NCBI GenBank assembly: GCA_963753575.1
Contig: CAVWCR010000003.1
Coordinates: 4,278,001 to 4,342,000 of the forward strand
Origin: VAZQ01 sp963753575
GTDB lineage: Bacteria; Pseudomonadota; Alphaproteobacteria; Rhizobiales; Xanthobacteraceae
DNA: 64,000 nt
Reading direction: 5' to 3'
Of the stretch, positions 18,179-27,203 are shown piece by piece. The notes below the pieces were generated by a model, which saw only the letters and a program-made list of their open reading frames with translations, ran no database searches and had not been told where the DNA came from. The stretch's first letter is position 1; the number at the start of each line of letters is the position of its first letter. The translations under genes and the position numbers were made by a program.

Positions 18179-19327
18179 GTGCACGGCACGATCGAAACCG
18201 CTTTCGAGGTTGAGTGGCGGCCGTTGGCGGAGCTCGCTCCGATTTCCGACGCGTGGCGTGCGCTCGCCGCGTGCGCGCTCGTGCCGAATATCTTTTACGA
18301 ACCCGCCTTCGCGCGCGCCGCAGAGCCGGTGTTCGGACGCGGCGTCGGCGTCGATCTGGTCTGGTCGCGCGGCCCTTCGCCACGGCTGCGCGGGTTGTTT
18401 CCGGCGCGGATCGAACACCACCGCTACGGGCTGCCGTGGCCGGTGCTGGTCGGCTGGACCCATCCCTACGCGCCGCTCGGTGCGCCGCTGGTCGACCGCG
18501 AGGCCGGCGCGGCTGTGATCAGCGCCTGGCTCGATCACCTTGCGCGGCGGTCGCATCGGCGGACCCTGCTGCTGTCCATGTTTCCGGACACGGGGCCGCT
18601 CGCGACCGCGTTCGAGGCAGCGCTGGCTCGTCGCGGCGGCGCAAGCGTGGCGCTCGGGCGCCATGAGCGCGCACTCCTGGCCCCCTCCGGCGACCGTGCG
18701 GATTATGTCGAGCGCGCGCTGCCACACAAGAAGCTCAAGGAGCTGCGCCGCCAGCTGCGCCGGCTCGGCGACGAGGGTGTTGTTGCGACCGACATCGCTC
18801 GCGATCCACCCTCGATCGCGCAAGCGCTCGCCGACTTTTTCACGCTTGAAGCAGCGGGCTGGAAAGGCCGCGCCGGGACCGCCGCACAACACGATCCCGC
18901 GACCAGGACCTTCATGGAGGCCGCCGTCCCCGCGCTCGCCGCCGAAGGCAAGGCCGAGATCGCGCGGCTCTCGCTCGACGGCCACGCCATCGCGGCGCTG
19001 ATCGTGCTGCGCAGTGGCGATACGGGCTGGTGCTGGAAGATCGCCTATGACGAGAGCCGCGCACGCGCCTCGCCCGGCGTCCAGCTCATGCTGCACGTGA
19101 CCAAGGAGCTGCTCGGCGAGCCGGGCCTCGCGGGCGTCGATTCCTGCGCGCAGCCTGATCACCCGATGATCGATCGCCTGTGGCACGAGCGGCTGCCGAT
19201 CGCAGACCGCCTCGTGCGCATCGGACCGCGTGGCGGCGCGACCTTTGCGCTCGCCCGCGCGCTCGAAGCCTCACGCCGCGGGGCGATCATGGCGGTCAAG
19301 GGCGCCCGCGGCCTCCTGCGGCGTTAA
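18179..19327 (+). CDS. BioF2/CelD-type GNAT acetyltransferase
   Basis: A 382-residue protein of the Acetyltransf_6 (BioF2-like) group, related to FemAB and to CelD of cellulose clusters. The recognisable region is FFTLEAAGWKGRAGT near 220, then a GNAT core with GWCWKIAYDESRARASPGVQLM near 280-302. It starts at GTG two bases after the flippase stop. These proteins usually add acyl groups to exopolysaccharide sugars or act on aminoacyl substrates; coupling to the flippase favours polysaccharide modification. No signal peptide, so it should act in the cytoplasm. Confidence 0.82.
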   Translation: MHGTIETAFEVEWRPLAELAPISDAWRALAACALVPNIFYEPAFARAAEPVFGRGVGVDLVWSRGPSPRLRGLFPARIEHHRYGLPWPVLVGWTHPYAPLGAPLVDREAGAAVISAWLDHLARRSHRRTLLLSMFPDTGPLATAFEAALARRGGASVALGRHERALLAPSGDRADYVERALPHKKLKELRRQLRRLGDEGVVATDIARDPPSIAQALADFFTLEAAGWKGRAGTAAQHDPATRTFMEAAVPALAAEGKAEIARLSLDGHAIAALIVLRSGDTGWCWKIAYDESRARASPGVQLMLHVTKELLGEPGLAGVDSCAQPDHPMIDRLWHERLPIADRLVRIGPRGGATFALARALEASRRGAIMAVKGARGLLRR

Positions 19328-19459
19328 TCGGTCTTCCTTCTTAGAATTCCCGACCCCACGCGAGGACGGAATGGCGCTCCTGCGTTTGGCGGGCTTTGCA
19401 GGGGCGGCGCCAGCCTCTAAGCAGGGAGGACCTCAACCGGTGCCGCGCGAAAACAATCG

Positions 19460-20647
19460 ATGACCGAAGAGTTCCGTTCCGCCGGCCGCCGCGACATCGA
19501 CTGGGCATTGCTCGCACCGCTTCTCGTCCACGTCATCATCACGCAGGCCGTGGTGCTCGTGGTGCGCGTCACGATATCGTACCGAACCCTTGAGCTCGGC
19601 CTGCCGGCGGCATGGCTCGGCATCATTTCGGCGAGCTTCGCCATCCTGCCGATCTTCACCGCGCTACGGATTGGCCGCTACATCGACCGCGGCCATGATG
19701 CGCATGCGGCCTGGATCGGCAGCGCCTTGACGCTCGCGGCCTGCGTCGCGCTGTGGGCATGGCCGGGATCGGCGGTCCATCTCCTCCTCTTCACCATTCT
19801 GCTCGGCACCGGCCACATGTTCCTGATGGCCGCCCAGCAGATGCTGACGGTGCGCAGCGCCAGGGCACGTGCACGCGAGGTCGCATTCGGACACTACATG
19901 GTCGCGGTGGCGCTCGGGCAGGGGCTGGGGCCCTTCCTGGTCGGATGGGTCGGCGGCCAAGTCACGGTGCCGGCCACCGGGCCTTTGTTCGCGCTCGGGG
20001 TCGTGATCGGCGGACTCTGCTTTGCGGTTTCGCTTGTCATCCGGCCGGCACCGCCTGCCGCAAGGGCCGGCGAGACGCCCGCAGTCCCGCTCATCGACCT
20101 GCTGCAGCGGCCGGGCATGTTCGCGGTGCTCATGTCCAGCGTGGTGACGGTCACGGCCGGCGATCTGCTGGTGATCTACCTGCCGCTCATTGGCGCCGAG
20201 CGCGGCATCGACGCAAGCAACATCGGCCTGTTGCTGACCGTCCGCTCGGCCGCCGCGCTGGTGGCGCGGATCTTCTACGCACGCCTGATTCAGGCCATGG
20301 GCCGGTTGCCGCTCACGCTTGTCAGCACGTTCGTGGGCGCGGCCGCCTTCGTGCTGATGGCGGTGCCATCTCTGCCCGTCATGTATGCGGCCTCAGCCAT
20401 CATCGGCGTCGGTCTCGGCATTGCGGCGACGCTGACCATCTCGGGCATCGTCGCGGTCGCGCCACCCGAAGCACGCGGCACCGCCATGATGCTGCGCATC
20501 ACCGGCAATCGCCTCGGCCTGGTGTTCATGCCGGCGATTGCCGGCGCTGTCGCGGCTGCGACCGGGGTGGTTGGCATCTTGGTGATGACGGCCGGCAGCC
20601 TCACCGCCTGCGCGCTCGGCATGGGGGCCGGCAAATGGCGCCGTTGA
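19460..20647 (+). CDS. MFS transporter
   Basis: A 395-residue major-facilitator protein with about 12 hydrophobic segments. The loop between helices 2 and 3 reads GRYIDRGHDAH, a variant of the G-x-x-x-D-R/K motif, and the central cytoplasmic loop is short and Ala/Pro-rich (PAPPAARAGETPAVP). The second half repeats the pattern (FYARLIQAMGRLPL). Substrate specificity cannot be inferred; drug or metabolite efflux is most common for this length. It is 130 bases from the acetyltransferase and may have its own promoter. Confidence 0.88.
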   Translation: MTEEFRSAGRRDIDWALLAPLLVHVIITQAVVLVVRVTISYRTLELGLPAAWLGIISASFAILPIFTALRIGRYIDRGHDAHAAWIGSALTLAACVALWAWPGSAVHLLLFTILLGTGHMFLMAAQQMLTVRSARARAREVAFGHYMVAVALGQGLGPFLVGWVGGQVTVPATGPLFALGVVIGGLCFAVSLVIRPAPPAARAGETPAVPLIDLLQRPGMFAVLMSSVVTVTAGDLLVIYLPLIGAERGIDASNIGLLLTVRSAAALVARIFYARLIQAMGRLPLTLVSTFVGAAAFVLMAVPSLPVMYAASAIIGVGLGIAATLTISGIVAVAPPEARGTAMMLRITGNRLGLVFMPAIAGAVAAATGVVGILVMTAGSLTACALGMGAGKWRR

Positions 20648-20794
20648 CCGTTCACACTCTGTTAATGAATTCAAATAGTTAAGCACTACGCCAAGTTTCT
20701 TGCAGCAAACTCTTGATCACATCGATGGCACAGCCTAAATCGTCGGCCGCTGGCGCTGAGGCGCCGAGCACTCCACGCGCGCAAGAGGATGCCC

Positions 20795-21166
20795 ATGCAA
20801 CGCAAACGCCCTGGCGGGCGCTATGACGGCGCGATCGATCTCGACGCGTTGCTCGATCCGGCGCGCGCGTTCGCGCATCCCGTCGACGTGGTCCGCGATC
20901 CCGACCTGACCCTGACAGAAAAACGCGCCATCCTTGCATCATGGGCGACACGCGCCTGTGCGGTTGAAGCGGTGCCCGCGCTGCGCCGTCCACCGGGCCT
21001 CACTCCGGTGCCCTACGACGACATCGTGGATGCCCTGCGCACGCTCGACCGGAGGACCGGCCCGTTCCGGCCGCGGCCGCACTATCGGAGCGTGCTCGAA
21101 CAGCGCATTCCCGGCGTCTTCGGTCGCGATACCCGCGACGACGACCGCGACCAGTCGTTGCACTAA
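20795..21166 (+). CDS. Small conserved hypothetical protein
   Basis: A 123-residue soluble protein without membrane segment or signal peptide. The clearest block is HPVDVVRDPDLTLTEKRAIL followed by ASWATRACAVEAVPALR, a combination I associate with uncharacterised Hyphomicrobiales proteins. The C-terminus is charged (RDTRDDDRDQ). An AGAGGAT Shine-Dalgarno stands before the ATG at 20795; an ATG two codons earlier overlaps that signal. Codon use resembles its neighbours. No function can be given. Confidence 0.7.
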   Translation: MQRKRPGGRYDGAIDLDALLDPARAFAHPVDVVRDPDLTLTEKRAILASWATRACAVEAVPALRRPPGLTPVPYDDIVDALRTLDRRTGPFRPRPHYRSVLEQRIPGVFGRDTRDDDRDQSLH

Positions 21167-21291
21167 GCGCGGCGCGCTGCCGCACCCCACGTATTCGCAA
21201 CTGCTCTCATCCTTCCGTTGTGACGCTCGGCCGGTATAACATCGCGACTCTCAGATCGTGATTGGTCTGATGGCAACGATGGGAGGACGGC

Positions 21292-22338
21292 ATGCGGGGC
21301 TTTGTGCCGACGACAGCGTGGCTGGTGCTCGTGCTTGCGGGGTCGCCGGCCGGCGCCCAAGATTCCGTCACCTTCAAAGGCAAGACGATCACCCTGATCG
21401 TCGGCTCGCAGGCCGGCGGCGGCACCGACGCCACCGGCCGTTTGATCGCTCCGTTCCTCAGCAAATACCTGCCCGGCAATCCCTCCGTCATCGTGCAGAA
21501 CATGCCGGGCGCTGACGGCATCGTGGCGCTCAACTATTTCGTCCAGCAGGTGAAGCCGGACGGCCTCACGGCCACGACCGGCGACAGCCCGCAGATCGAT
21601 CCGATCCGCTATCGCGCGCCGCAGTCGCACTACGATCCGACCAAGTTCGCATTCGTGGGTGGCGCCGGGCGCGGCGGCTCCATGATCGTCATAAACAGCG
21701 CCGCCGAGAAGCGCCTCTATGACAAGAGCGCCGCGCCGGTGACCATCGGGGTGGCGAGCAACGTGCCGCGCTCTGGTCAGGCGATCGCGGTGTGGGGCAT
21801 CGGCTTTCTCGGCTGGAACGCGAAGTGGATCGTCGGCTATCGCGGCACCAGGGCCCTGATGCTGTCGATGCAGCAGGGCGAGATCGACATGACCGCCACC
21901 AGCAACACCTTCGCGCTCAAGAACGTCATCGACAGCGGCAAGTTCAAGGTGCTGGTGCAGAGCGGCGGGCTGCAAGACGGCAAGCTCGTGCCGCGCCCGG
22001 AATTTCCCAACGCGCCGCTCTTGTCGAACCTCCTGCATGGCAAGCTCGACCCGCTCGCCAAGAAGTCGTTCGACTATTGGCGCGGCGTGCTGCTCGCCGA
22101 CAAATGGCTCGGCCTGCCGCCCCGCACCCCGAGGGCAATCGTCGAGGCCTACCGCAAGGCCTATCGCGCCATGGCGGTCGATCCGGAATTCCTCAAGCAG
22201 GGTCGCCGCATCAGCGAAGTGTTCACGCCGATGAACGACGACGAGATCCGCTCGCTGGTACAGGCGGGCGCCGACGCTCCGCGCGAAGCCATCGAGTTCC
22301 TCGATACGCTGCTGCGCCGGCAGGGCATCGTCCTGTAG
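21292..22338 (+). CDS. Bug/TctC-family extracytoplasmic solute receptor A
   Basis: A 348-residue periplasmic receptor of the tripartite-tricarboxylate (Bug) family. The signal peptide ends near GAQDS, and the mature part begins with the family's K(T/P)(I/V)xLIVG...GGGTDATGRL and NMPGADGIVALN. It starts at ATG with GGAGG upstream. No TctA/TctB membrane genes are next to it, so it either shares the transporter encoded at 38.6-40.6 kb or serves in sensing. Bug proteins typically bind carboxylates or related small acids through two water-bridged contacts; the ligand here is unknown. Confidence 0.88.
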   Translation: MRGFVPTTAWLVLVLAGSPAGAQDSVTFKGKTITLIVGSQAGGGTDATGRLIAPFLSKYLPGNPSVIVQNMPGADGIVALNYFVQQVKPDGLTATTGDSPQIDPIRYRAPQSHYDPTKFAFVGGAGRGGSMIVINSAAEKRLYDKSAAPVTIGVASNVPRSGQAIAVWGIGFLGWNAKWIVGYRGTRALMLSMQQGEIDMTATSNTFALKNVIDSGKFKVLVQSGGLQDGKLVPRPEFPNAPLLSNLLHGKLDPLAKKSFDYWRGVLLADKWLGLPPRTPRAIVEAYRKAYRAMAVDPEFLKQGRRISEVFTPMNDDEIRSLVQAGADAPREAIEFLDTLLRRQGIVL

Positions 22339-22349
22339 GCTGCGCGACG

Positions 22350-22628
22350 CTACGGCGCGAGGTAGGTTGACAGATAGTTGAGGATGAGCGTGCGCTCCTG
22401 CGGGGTCACGACCAGCCCGAAACGCGTCATGTCTTCGAGTGTCCGTCTCCAGCCCTCGCGGGTTCGCCCAACCGTGCTGAAGAGGGTGCCCAGATCATGA
22501 CAGCTGCCACAGTTGCGGGCCACAAGCTCCCGGTTGGGCCCCTCCGGCAGCCGCGGATCGATCTGCGCATCTGCGGTGTGCACGCTCGCAATGACCGCGA
22601 CGAGAGCGGCGATCCACCCAATCTTCAT
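22350..22628 (-). CDS. Small periplasmic mono-haem cytochrome c
   Basis: A 92-residue class I cytochrome-c-like protein with signal peptide (MKIGWIAALVAVIASVHTADA). The haem site is CGSCH at 40-44, and Met67 in EDMTRFG is a candidate sixth ligand. It begins at ATG 22628 with GAGGGA upstream; the frame is open slightly further upstream, but that is not needed. It is convergent with the Bug receptor gene (12 bases between stops). Such small cytochromes often accept electrons from periplasmic dehydrogenases; a link to the GMC oxidoreductase further along is possible but unproven. Confidence 0.82.
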   Translation of the reverse strand: MKIGWIAALVAVIASVHTADAQIDPRLPEGPNRELVARNCGSCHDLGTLFSTVGRTREGWRRTLEDMTRFGLVVTPQERTLILNYLSTYLAP

Positions 22629-22910
22629 TGTGCAATTTCCCTCGAGCAATTTCGCCGGCGTGCAGAGGACATCGCAGCCGGCTGCGTGCGTGACGCGGCG
22701 CGCCGCCGGGCCCGGGATCCCTCCCTTTGCTCCGGGCGGCGCAAATCATGGCTGCTCTCCGGTCTCGCGGCAAGACAGTCGCGCGCACAGACCGACATGT
22801 GCAGGTATCAGGTCCGATCACGGGTTCCGGCACAACGCGATTCTAGCGTGCCACCACGCGCGCGATCGCTCACGTGATCGTCCCGCACGCGAGTGGTCTC
22901 TCGCCAGCGC

Positions 22911-23990
22911 TCAATGGTTGGCCTTGATGTAGTTCGCCACAAATTCCCGGATCTCCGGCCGTACCGTAAGCGCAGTGCGCACCTGCTCGTTGGTGTCGGC
23001 CCCCGCCTCGTAATCGGGCACGTAGCCGATCGTCTTTTTGGCGTCCTCCGCAAAGGCCTTGTCGTTTTCAAGTTCAAGGAGCGCCTTGCGCAGCGCGGCG
23101 ACCGCTTCCGGCGGCGAATGGGGCGGCAGCGCGAACAGCCGCTGCATCGTGCCGTTCAAGGTAATGAGAGCGAGATAGGCTTCCCATTTCTCGCCCGACG
23201 GCATCTTGCCTTTCACGCGCCGATAGAACTCCTGGTAGGGCTCGATCGGCAGGCCCTCGACCTGCTTCGAGCGCCGGAACGTCTTGCCGTCCCAGCTCGG
23301 ATCGAAATAGAGCGGGATCACGGTGCCGGCCTTCACCAGTGTCGGCTCGACCGCGGCGCGATAGCCCGGCGTCGTGTCCGCATACAATTGGATTTCGCTC
23401 CGCTGCAGCGCGAGCCGGGCGCGCTCGCCGCTGCGATAACCGGTGACGTGACGGAACGGCACGCCCAGCATGTCGAGCGTGAGACGGATCCCGAGATCGC
23501 GACCGGTGGTCGCCGCGATGCCGCCCGAGACCAACCCTTTCGCCTTGAGGATGTCGGCCGGCTGCTTGATGCCCGGCGGCACGTCGGTGCGCACGTAGTA
23601 GACCGCAGTGCCGCTCTGGTAGCCGATGAACTCATAGGACTTGAAGTCGACGCGGAAACTCTGCGGCTGGCTTGCGTAGTTCCAGGCCGTCGCGGTGATG
23701 TAGCCCATGGTGGTGCCGTCACGCGGCGCGACTTCACCGAGGTAATGCGTGCCGTTGGCACCACCGCCGCCGGCGACATTCTGCACGATCAGGCCAGGCT
23801 CGCCCTCGATATGCCTGGCAAAGTGCCGTGCAAAGACGCGCCCTTCGATGTCGGTCGCGGAGCCGGCGTCGAAATTGATGAGCAGCGTGAGGCGCTTGCC
23901 TTTGTAAAAGGGCTGCTGGGCGGCCGCCGATGATGCCAGGGCACTGATGCCGAGGCCGACGACGATGGCAAGGCGGCAGGGCTGGAGCAT
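22911..23990 (-). CDS. Bug-family extracytoplasmic solute receptor B
   Basis: A 359-residue periplasmic binding protein with signal peptide (cleavage near SAAAQ). The family pattern appears as PFYKGKRLTLLINFDAGS and IVQNVAGGGGANGTHYLG. The second ATG (23990) is preferred because GGAGG lies just upstream of it. The next upstream gene encodes a close paralogue with the same blocks (DLKSFEF/DFKSYEFI, IAYQSGT/GYQSGT, LDMLGV, RYVTGYRS/RHVTGYRS), so the pair arose by tandem duplication. Both lack membrane subunits nearby and are more distant from classical TctC than the 37-kb copy. Confidence 0.85.
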   Translation of the reverse strand: MLQPCRLAIVVGLGISALASSAAAQQPFYKGKRLTLLINFDAGSATDIEGRVFARHFARHIEGEPGLIVQNVAGGGGANGTHYLGEVAPRDGTTMGYITATAWNYASQPQSFRVDFKSYEFIGYQSGTAVYYVRTDVPPGIKQPADILKAKGLVSGGIAATTGRDLGIRLTLDMLGVPFRHVTGYRSGERARLALQRSEIQLYADTTPGYRAAVEPTLVKAGTVIPLYFDPSWDGKTFRRSKQVEGLPIEPYQEFYRRVKGKMPSGEKWEAYLALITLNGTMQRLFALPPHSPPEAVAALRKALLELENDKAFAEDAKKTIGYVPDYEAGADTNEQVRTALTVRPEIREFVANYIKANH

Positions 23991-24082
23991 CGGAACCTCC
24001 ATCGCTAGCCCCTTACCTTAGCGGGCGGCGCAGGGGATCGACATGGCAAAACTGTCGCGGTGAGGACGGTAGTCCGACGCGT

Positions 24083-25159
24083 TCACTTCTTTTGCGCGCT
24101 CTTGATGTACTCACCCACAAACGCACGTATCTCGGGCGATGCCACCAGCATCGCCCGCACCCGGGACGCAATATCGGGCCCGGTCTCGTAGTCGGGCGCG
24201 AATCCGATGGTTTTGATCAATTCCGCAACAAATTCCTTGTCCTGGTCGAGGCGTGCGACCGCCGTGCGCAGCGCCGCCGCAGCCTCAGGCGGCGAGCCGG
24301 GCGGCAGCGTGACCAGCCGTTGCAAGGTCGAATTAACTTGGTGAATAGTTCGGAAAGCCTCCCATTTCGGTCCCGACGGCATTCCCCCCTTCACTTGGCG
24401 ATAGAGCGTGATGAAGGACGGGATCGCGAGCCCTTTCAGCGACGCCGCCGCGCGCGAGGAATCGCCCTCCCCGCCGGTGTCGTACCAGACCGGGATCACC
24501 TCGCCGTTCCTGACCAGCGTCGGCTCGACCGCCGTGCGATAGGTCGGAGGCGAATCCGAGAACATGTGGATCTCGCCGCGCTGGAGCGCGAGCCGTGCCT
24601 GCATGCTGCTGCGATAGCCCGTGACGTAGCGATAGGACACACCCAGCATGTCGAGCCCGAGCCGCAGCCGAACGTCCTTCGGGTTGTCGGCGGCGAGCCC
24701 GCCCACAACCAGGCCTTGCGCCTTCACGATGTCGGCCGGCACCTTCACGCCGGGCGTCACGTCGGTGCGCATGAAATGGATGGTGGTGCCGGACTGGTAG
24801 GCGATGAACTCGAAGCTTTTCAGATCGATTCGCCAGCGTTCCGGTTTGCTTACGAAGTTCCAGGCGGTGCCGCTGAAATAGCCGAGCATGGTGCCGTCGC
24901 GCGGGCCGACCTCGCCCAGAAACGTGGGCCCGACCACGCCGCCGGCGCCTTCCTTGTTCTGGACGATGACGGCAGGCTCACCCGCGATGTGGCGGCCGAG
25001 AAATCTTGCAAACAGCCGGCCCTCGATGTCGGTCGGCCCGCCGGTCGCCGAGCCGATCAGGAGGGTCAGCGTCTTGCCCTTGTAGAAGGGCTCCTCTGCA
25101 TGCGCGACCGGCGATAGCAGGGCGGCGGTAGCGACGAGGCAGGTGGCACGCAGGAGCAT
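24083..25159 (-). CDS. Bug-family extracytoplasmic solute receptor C
   Basis: Paralogue of receptor B, about 358 residues from the ATG at 25159. The signal peptide MLLRATCLVATAALLSPVAHA is followed by EEPFYKGKTLTLLIG. The frame is open to 25201, but the extra 14 residues are simply translation of a tandem repeat (RFEKTFEET), so the later ATG is favoured, with GAGGAAACG from the last repeat copy acting as Shine-Dalgarno. The gap to receptor B is about 90 bases, so the two are probably cotranscribed. Ligand unknown. Confidence 0.85.
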   Translation of the reverse strand: MLLRATCLVATAALLSPVAHAEEPFYKGKTLTLLIGSATGGPTDIEGRLFARFLGRHIAGEPAVIVQNKEGAGGVVGPTFLGEVGPRDGTMLGYFSGTAWNFVSKPERWRIDLKSFEFIAYQSGTTIHFMRTDVTPGVKVPADIVKAQGLVVGGLAADNPKDVRLRLGLDMLGVSYRYVTGYRSSMQARLALQRGEIHMFSDSPPTYRTAVEPTLVRNGEVIPVWYDTGGEGDSSRAAASLKGLAIPSFITLYRQVKGGMPSGPKWEAFRTIHQVNSTLQRLVTLPPGSPPEAAAALRTAVARLDQDKEFVAELIKTIGFAPDYETGPDIASRVRAMLVASPEIRAFVGEYIKSAQKK

Positions 25160-25165
25160 CGCAAG

Positions 25166-25268
25166 CGTTTCCTCAAACGTTTTCTCAAAGCGTTTTCTCA
25201 AAGCGTCCCCTCAAGACGTTTCCTCAAAACGGTCCGTCAAAACGGTCCCTTGAAACGTTCCCTTGGGT
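25166..25268. repeat. 13-bp tandem repeat array, about 8 units
   Basis: Eight consecutive imperfect copies of a 13-base unit (consensus CGTTTTCTCAAAG on the plus strand; the first copy is 12 bases) fill the space between receptor C and the isochorismatase-like gene. Read on the minus strand, each unit gives TTTGAGAAAACG or TTTGAGGAAACG, which contains a Shine-Dalgarno-like GAGGA/GAGAA core. Copies decay towards the 25268 end (CGGTCCGTCAAAA, CGGTCCCTTGAAA). The unit is not a multiple of three, so copy-number change would alter any frame crossing it. Confidence 0.9.
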
Positions 25269-25349
25269 CGTTTGAGCTTGCTAAGGTATACGCCAAAGCG
25301 CCACGGGGCCATGGTGCGTTTCGACGCGAGGCTTGGGCGCCGGGGCGCA

Positions 25350-26003
25350 ATGAGTACCGGCATGGCAAGGATTTCGCGGCTCAAGACGACGCTCGACAAG
25401 GACAATACCGGGCTCATCCTGTTCGATGCGCTGCATGGCTATCTGCATCCGGACGATCCGAAGAAACAGGCGTTTCTCGCTGAACACAACATCCTCGCCA
25501 ACCTGCAGCGCCTCCTGACCGCCGCGCGACGGGCCGGGCTCACGACGTTCTATCCCTCCGGCGCGCATGCGCCTGACGGCTCCGACGTGGTCGAGCGGCT
25601 GACTGACACCGACATGGAGCTACGTCCGATCGGCGAGAAGCCGATCGTGCCGCACATCCGCAAAGATTCCAAGGATGCCGAGATCGCGGCCGAGCTTGCG
25701 CCCGCGCCCGGCGATGTGATGGTGCCGAAGAATCGCTGGAGCTCGTTCTTTCAGACCAACCTCGAGCTACAGCTGCGCGTGCGCGGGATCGATACTATCG
25801 TGATCGCCGGCGGCTCGACCGACGTCGGCATTGCGGCCACCGTTTACGCGGCGCGCGACCGCGACCTCGGCATCGTGGTGGTGCGCGACGCCTGCTACTC
25901 TATGCGCGGCAACAACAACGACTTCTTCATGGAGCGCGTGTTCCCGCGCATGGGCCGGGTGATAACGGTCGATGTAGCCGTGAAGCTGATGCGAGCACAG
26001 TGA
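25350..26003 (+). CDS. Isochorismatase-like hydrolase lacking the nucleophilic Cys
   Basis: A 217-residue member of the isochorismatase/cysteine-hydrolase superfamily. The Asp of the active site is in GLILFDALHGYL (Asp26) and the Lys in MVPKNRWSSFF (Lys127). Where amidohydrolases of this family have Cys, the sequence reads GGSTDVGIAATVYAARD, with Gly160 in that place. Gly at this position is known for true isochorismatases (EntB/PhzD), which cleave a vinyl ether without a nucleophile. I chose the ATG at 25350; starts at 25263, 25311 and 25362 are possible and the ribosome-binding site is weak. No siderophore or phenazine genes are nearby, so the substrate is open. Confidence 0.8.
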   Translation: MSTGMARISRLKTTLDKDNTGLILFDALHGYLHPDDPKKQAFLAEHNILANLQRLLTAARRAGLTTFYPSGAHAPDGSDVVERLTDTDMELRPIGEKPIVPHIRKDSKDAEIAAELAPAPGDVMVPKNRWSSFFQTNLELQLRVRGIDTIVIAGGSTDVGIAATVYAARDRDLGIVVVRDACYSMRGNNNDFFMERVFPRMGRVITVDVAVKLMRAQ

Positions 26004-26169
26004 GCCGAGCCAGCCGAGCCACTCATGACATATTATACGATCAAATAATCGACAGCCCGCGCGACAAATGTGGCGCATGTGACGTGCTGGCCCCGGTTCA
26101 GCCACGTTGGCGAAATAGTCAGCGTTACCGGGGTGTTCCATTGGATCACGAAGCGCTCAGGAGGCAGAC

Positions 26170-26811
26170 ATGACAGGGAGTATGCCAGAACAAGTTTCGG
26201 GCCTGGTGACGGAAGCCACGTCAGGCAGGACATTTCGTCGCTGGTATACGCTGATCAGAGTGGCGGTGATTGCCGTGCCGGTCGTCGGGGCGACGCCGAC
26301 CGCTCTCAACCTCTACCAGGCCTGGAAGCATGGCATCCCCTACTCTCAGGTCTCACACAAATTGCACCAATACGATCTCTGGGTGAAGAACGGCAGCTGC
26401 AACATTGAATATAAGGAAATCAGCGCCGCTCGGGATGCAAAGGTCAATATCGGGGCCTGTCCGAGCACAGGCGACATCTCAATCCAGGTTTCGCTGACCG
26501 GCGGAAAGTCGATCTTCGAGTGGATCGATTTCAATGAGCTGCAACAGATGAACACGGCGCAGAATTATCTGACGATGCCCGCGTTCGCTGCCGAGGTGCC
26601 AGCATCTCCGACACCTGTCGCCGGCACCCGCGTTGCCGAGGCAAGCAGCCGCGTCGTATGCCAAGGCTGGGAAAGCGCAGCGAAGCTCATTCGCATCGTC
26701 AATGAGGGCGGGCGCTGCTTCAAGGAGACGATCGCCGCCTTCAGCGGCCGAGCCGAAGCGCGCGTCGAAGTGCCGTGCACAACCACCTGTCCGCAGAAGA
26801 AATCCCCCTGA
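26170..26811 (+). CDS. Hypothetical membrane-anchored protein
   Basis: A 213-residue protein I do not recognise. One hydrophobic segment (about residues 28-46, TLIRVAVIAVPVVGATPTA) follows a short polar N-terminus, and the rest is soluble, with several Cys residues (SCNIEY, GACPSTG, VVCQGWE, GGRCFKE, PCTTTCPQ) that suggest disulfides and an exported domain. A strong AGGAGG stands before the ATG. GC content is lower than in neighbouring genes, a possible sign of acquisition. It stands alone between the isochorismatase-like gene and the catabolic block. Confidence 0.65.
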   Translation: MTGSMPEQVSGLVTEATSGRTFRRWYTLIRVAVIAVPVVGATPTALNLYQAWKHGIPYSQVSHKLHQYDLWVKNGSCNIEYKEISAARDAKVNIGACPSTGDISIQVSLTGGKSIFEWIDFNELQQMNTAQNYLTMPAFAAEVPASPTPVAGTRVAEASSRVVCQGWESAAKLIRIVNEGGRCFKETIAAFSGRAEARVEVPCTTTCPQKKSP

Positions 26812-27203
26812 CGGTGCGAAGCTTGCGATGATGGTGCGAAACTTGCGCTTGAGGCGGCCAGGGCCCGGCGACCATCGACGGTTCCGCCGGCGGTTATTTC
26901 ATTCTCGCAGCGCCCGGCCAATCTGAGGGCCGCGCTTCCCCATCGGCAGGGCCGTCGTCAACCAGCGCGGCCCTGGCTGCCCCCGATCGAATACTGGGAA
27001 CTCCAGTGCTGCGGCCATTCTCCGCGGCTGGAAAAGGCCGCGGCCGGCGTGCCGGGCTGATCAATTTGGCGTATGTTGCGCAAGATGAACCATTGAAATC
27101 TCGCGAAAGGATGCTGCGGCACAACGGCTCCGCACAACCAAGGGCCGAAGCATTGAGCGATGCGCGTCCTGGCGCGCAGGCTTTCTGACAGGAGAGAACC
27201 AAG
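26812..27203. other. Non-coding spacer before the dienelactone hydrolase gene
   Basis: About 390 bases without a supported gene. Near the left end a 15-base unit GGTGCGAARCTTGCG occurs twice (26813-26827 and 26833-26847). The right part (27070-27200) presumably contains the promoter, and ends with an AGGAGAG ribosome-binding site just before the ATG at 27204. Confidence 0.4.

Noticed and set aside
26813..26847. 15-base direct repeat as a start of a longer array
   Set aside because: Only two copies are present with no further units; probably chance or a small duplication.
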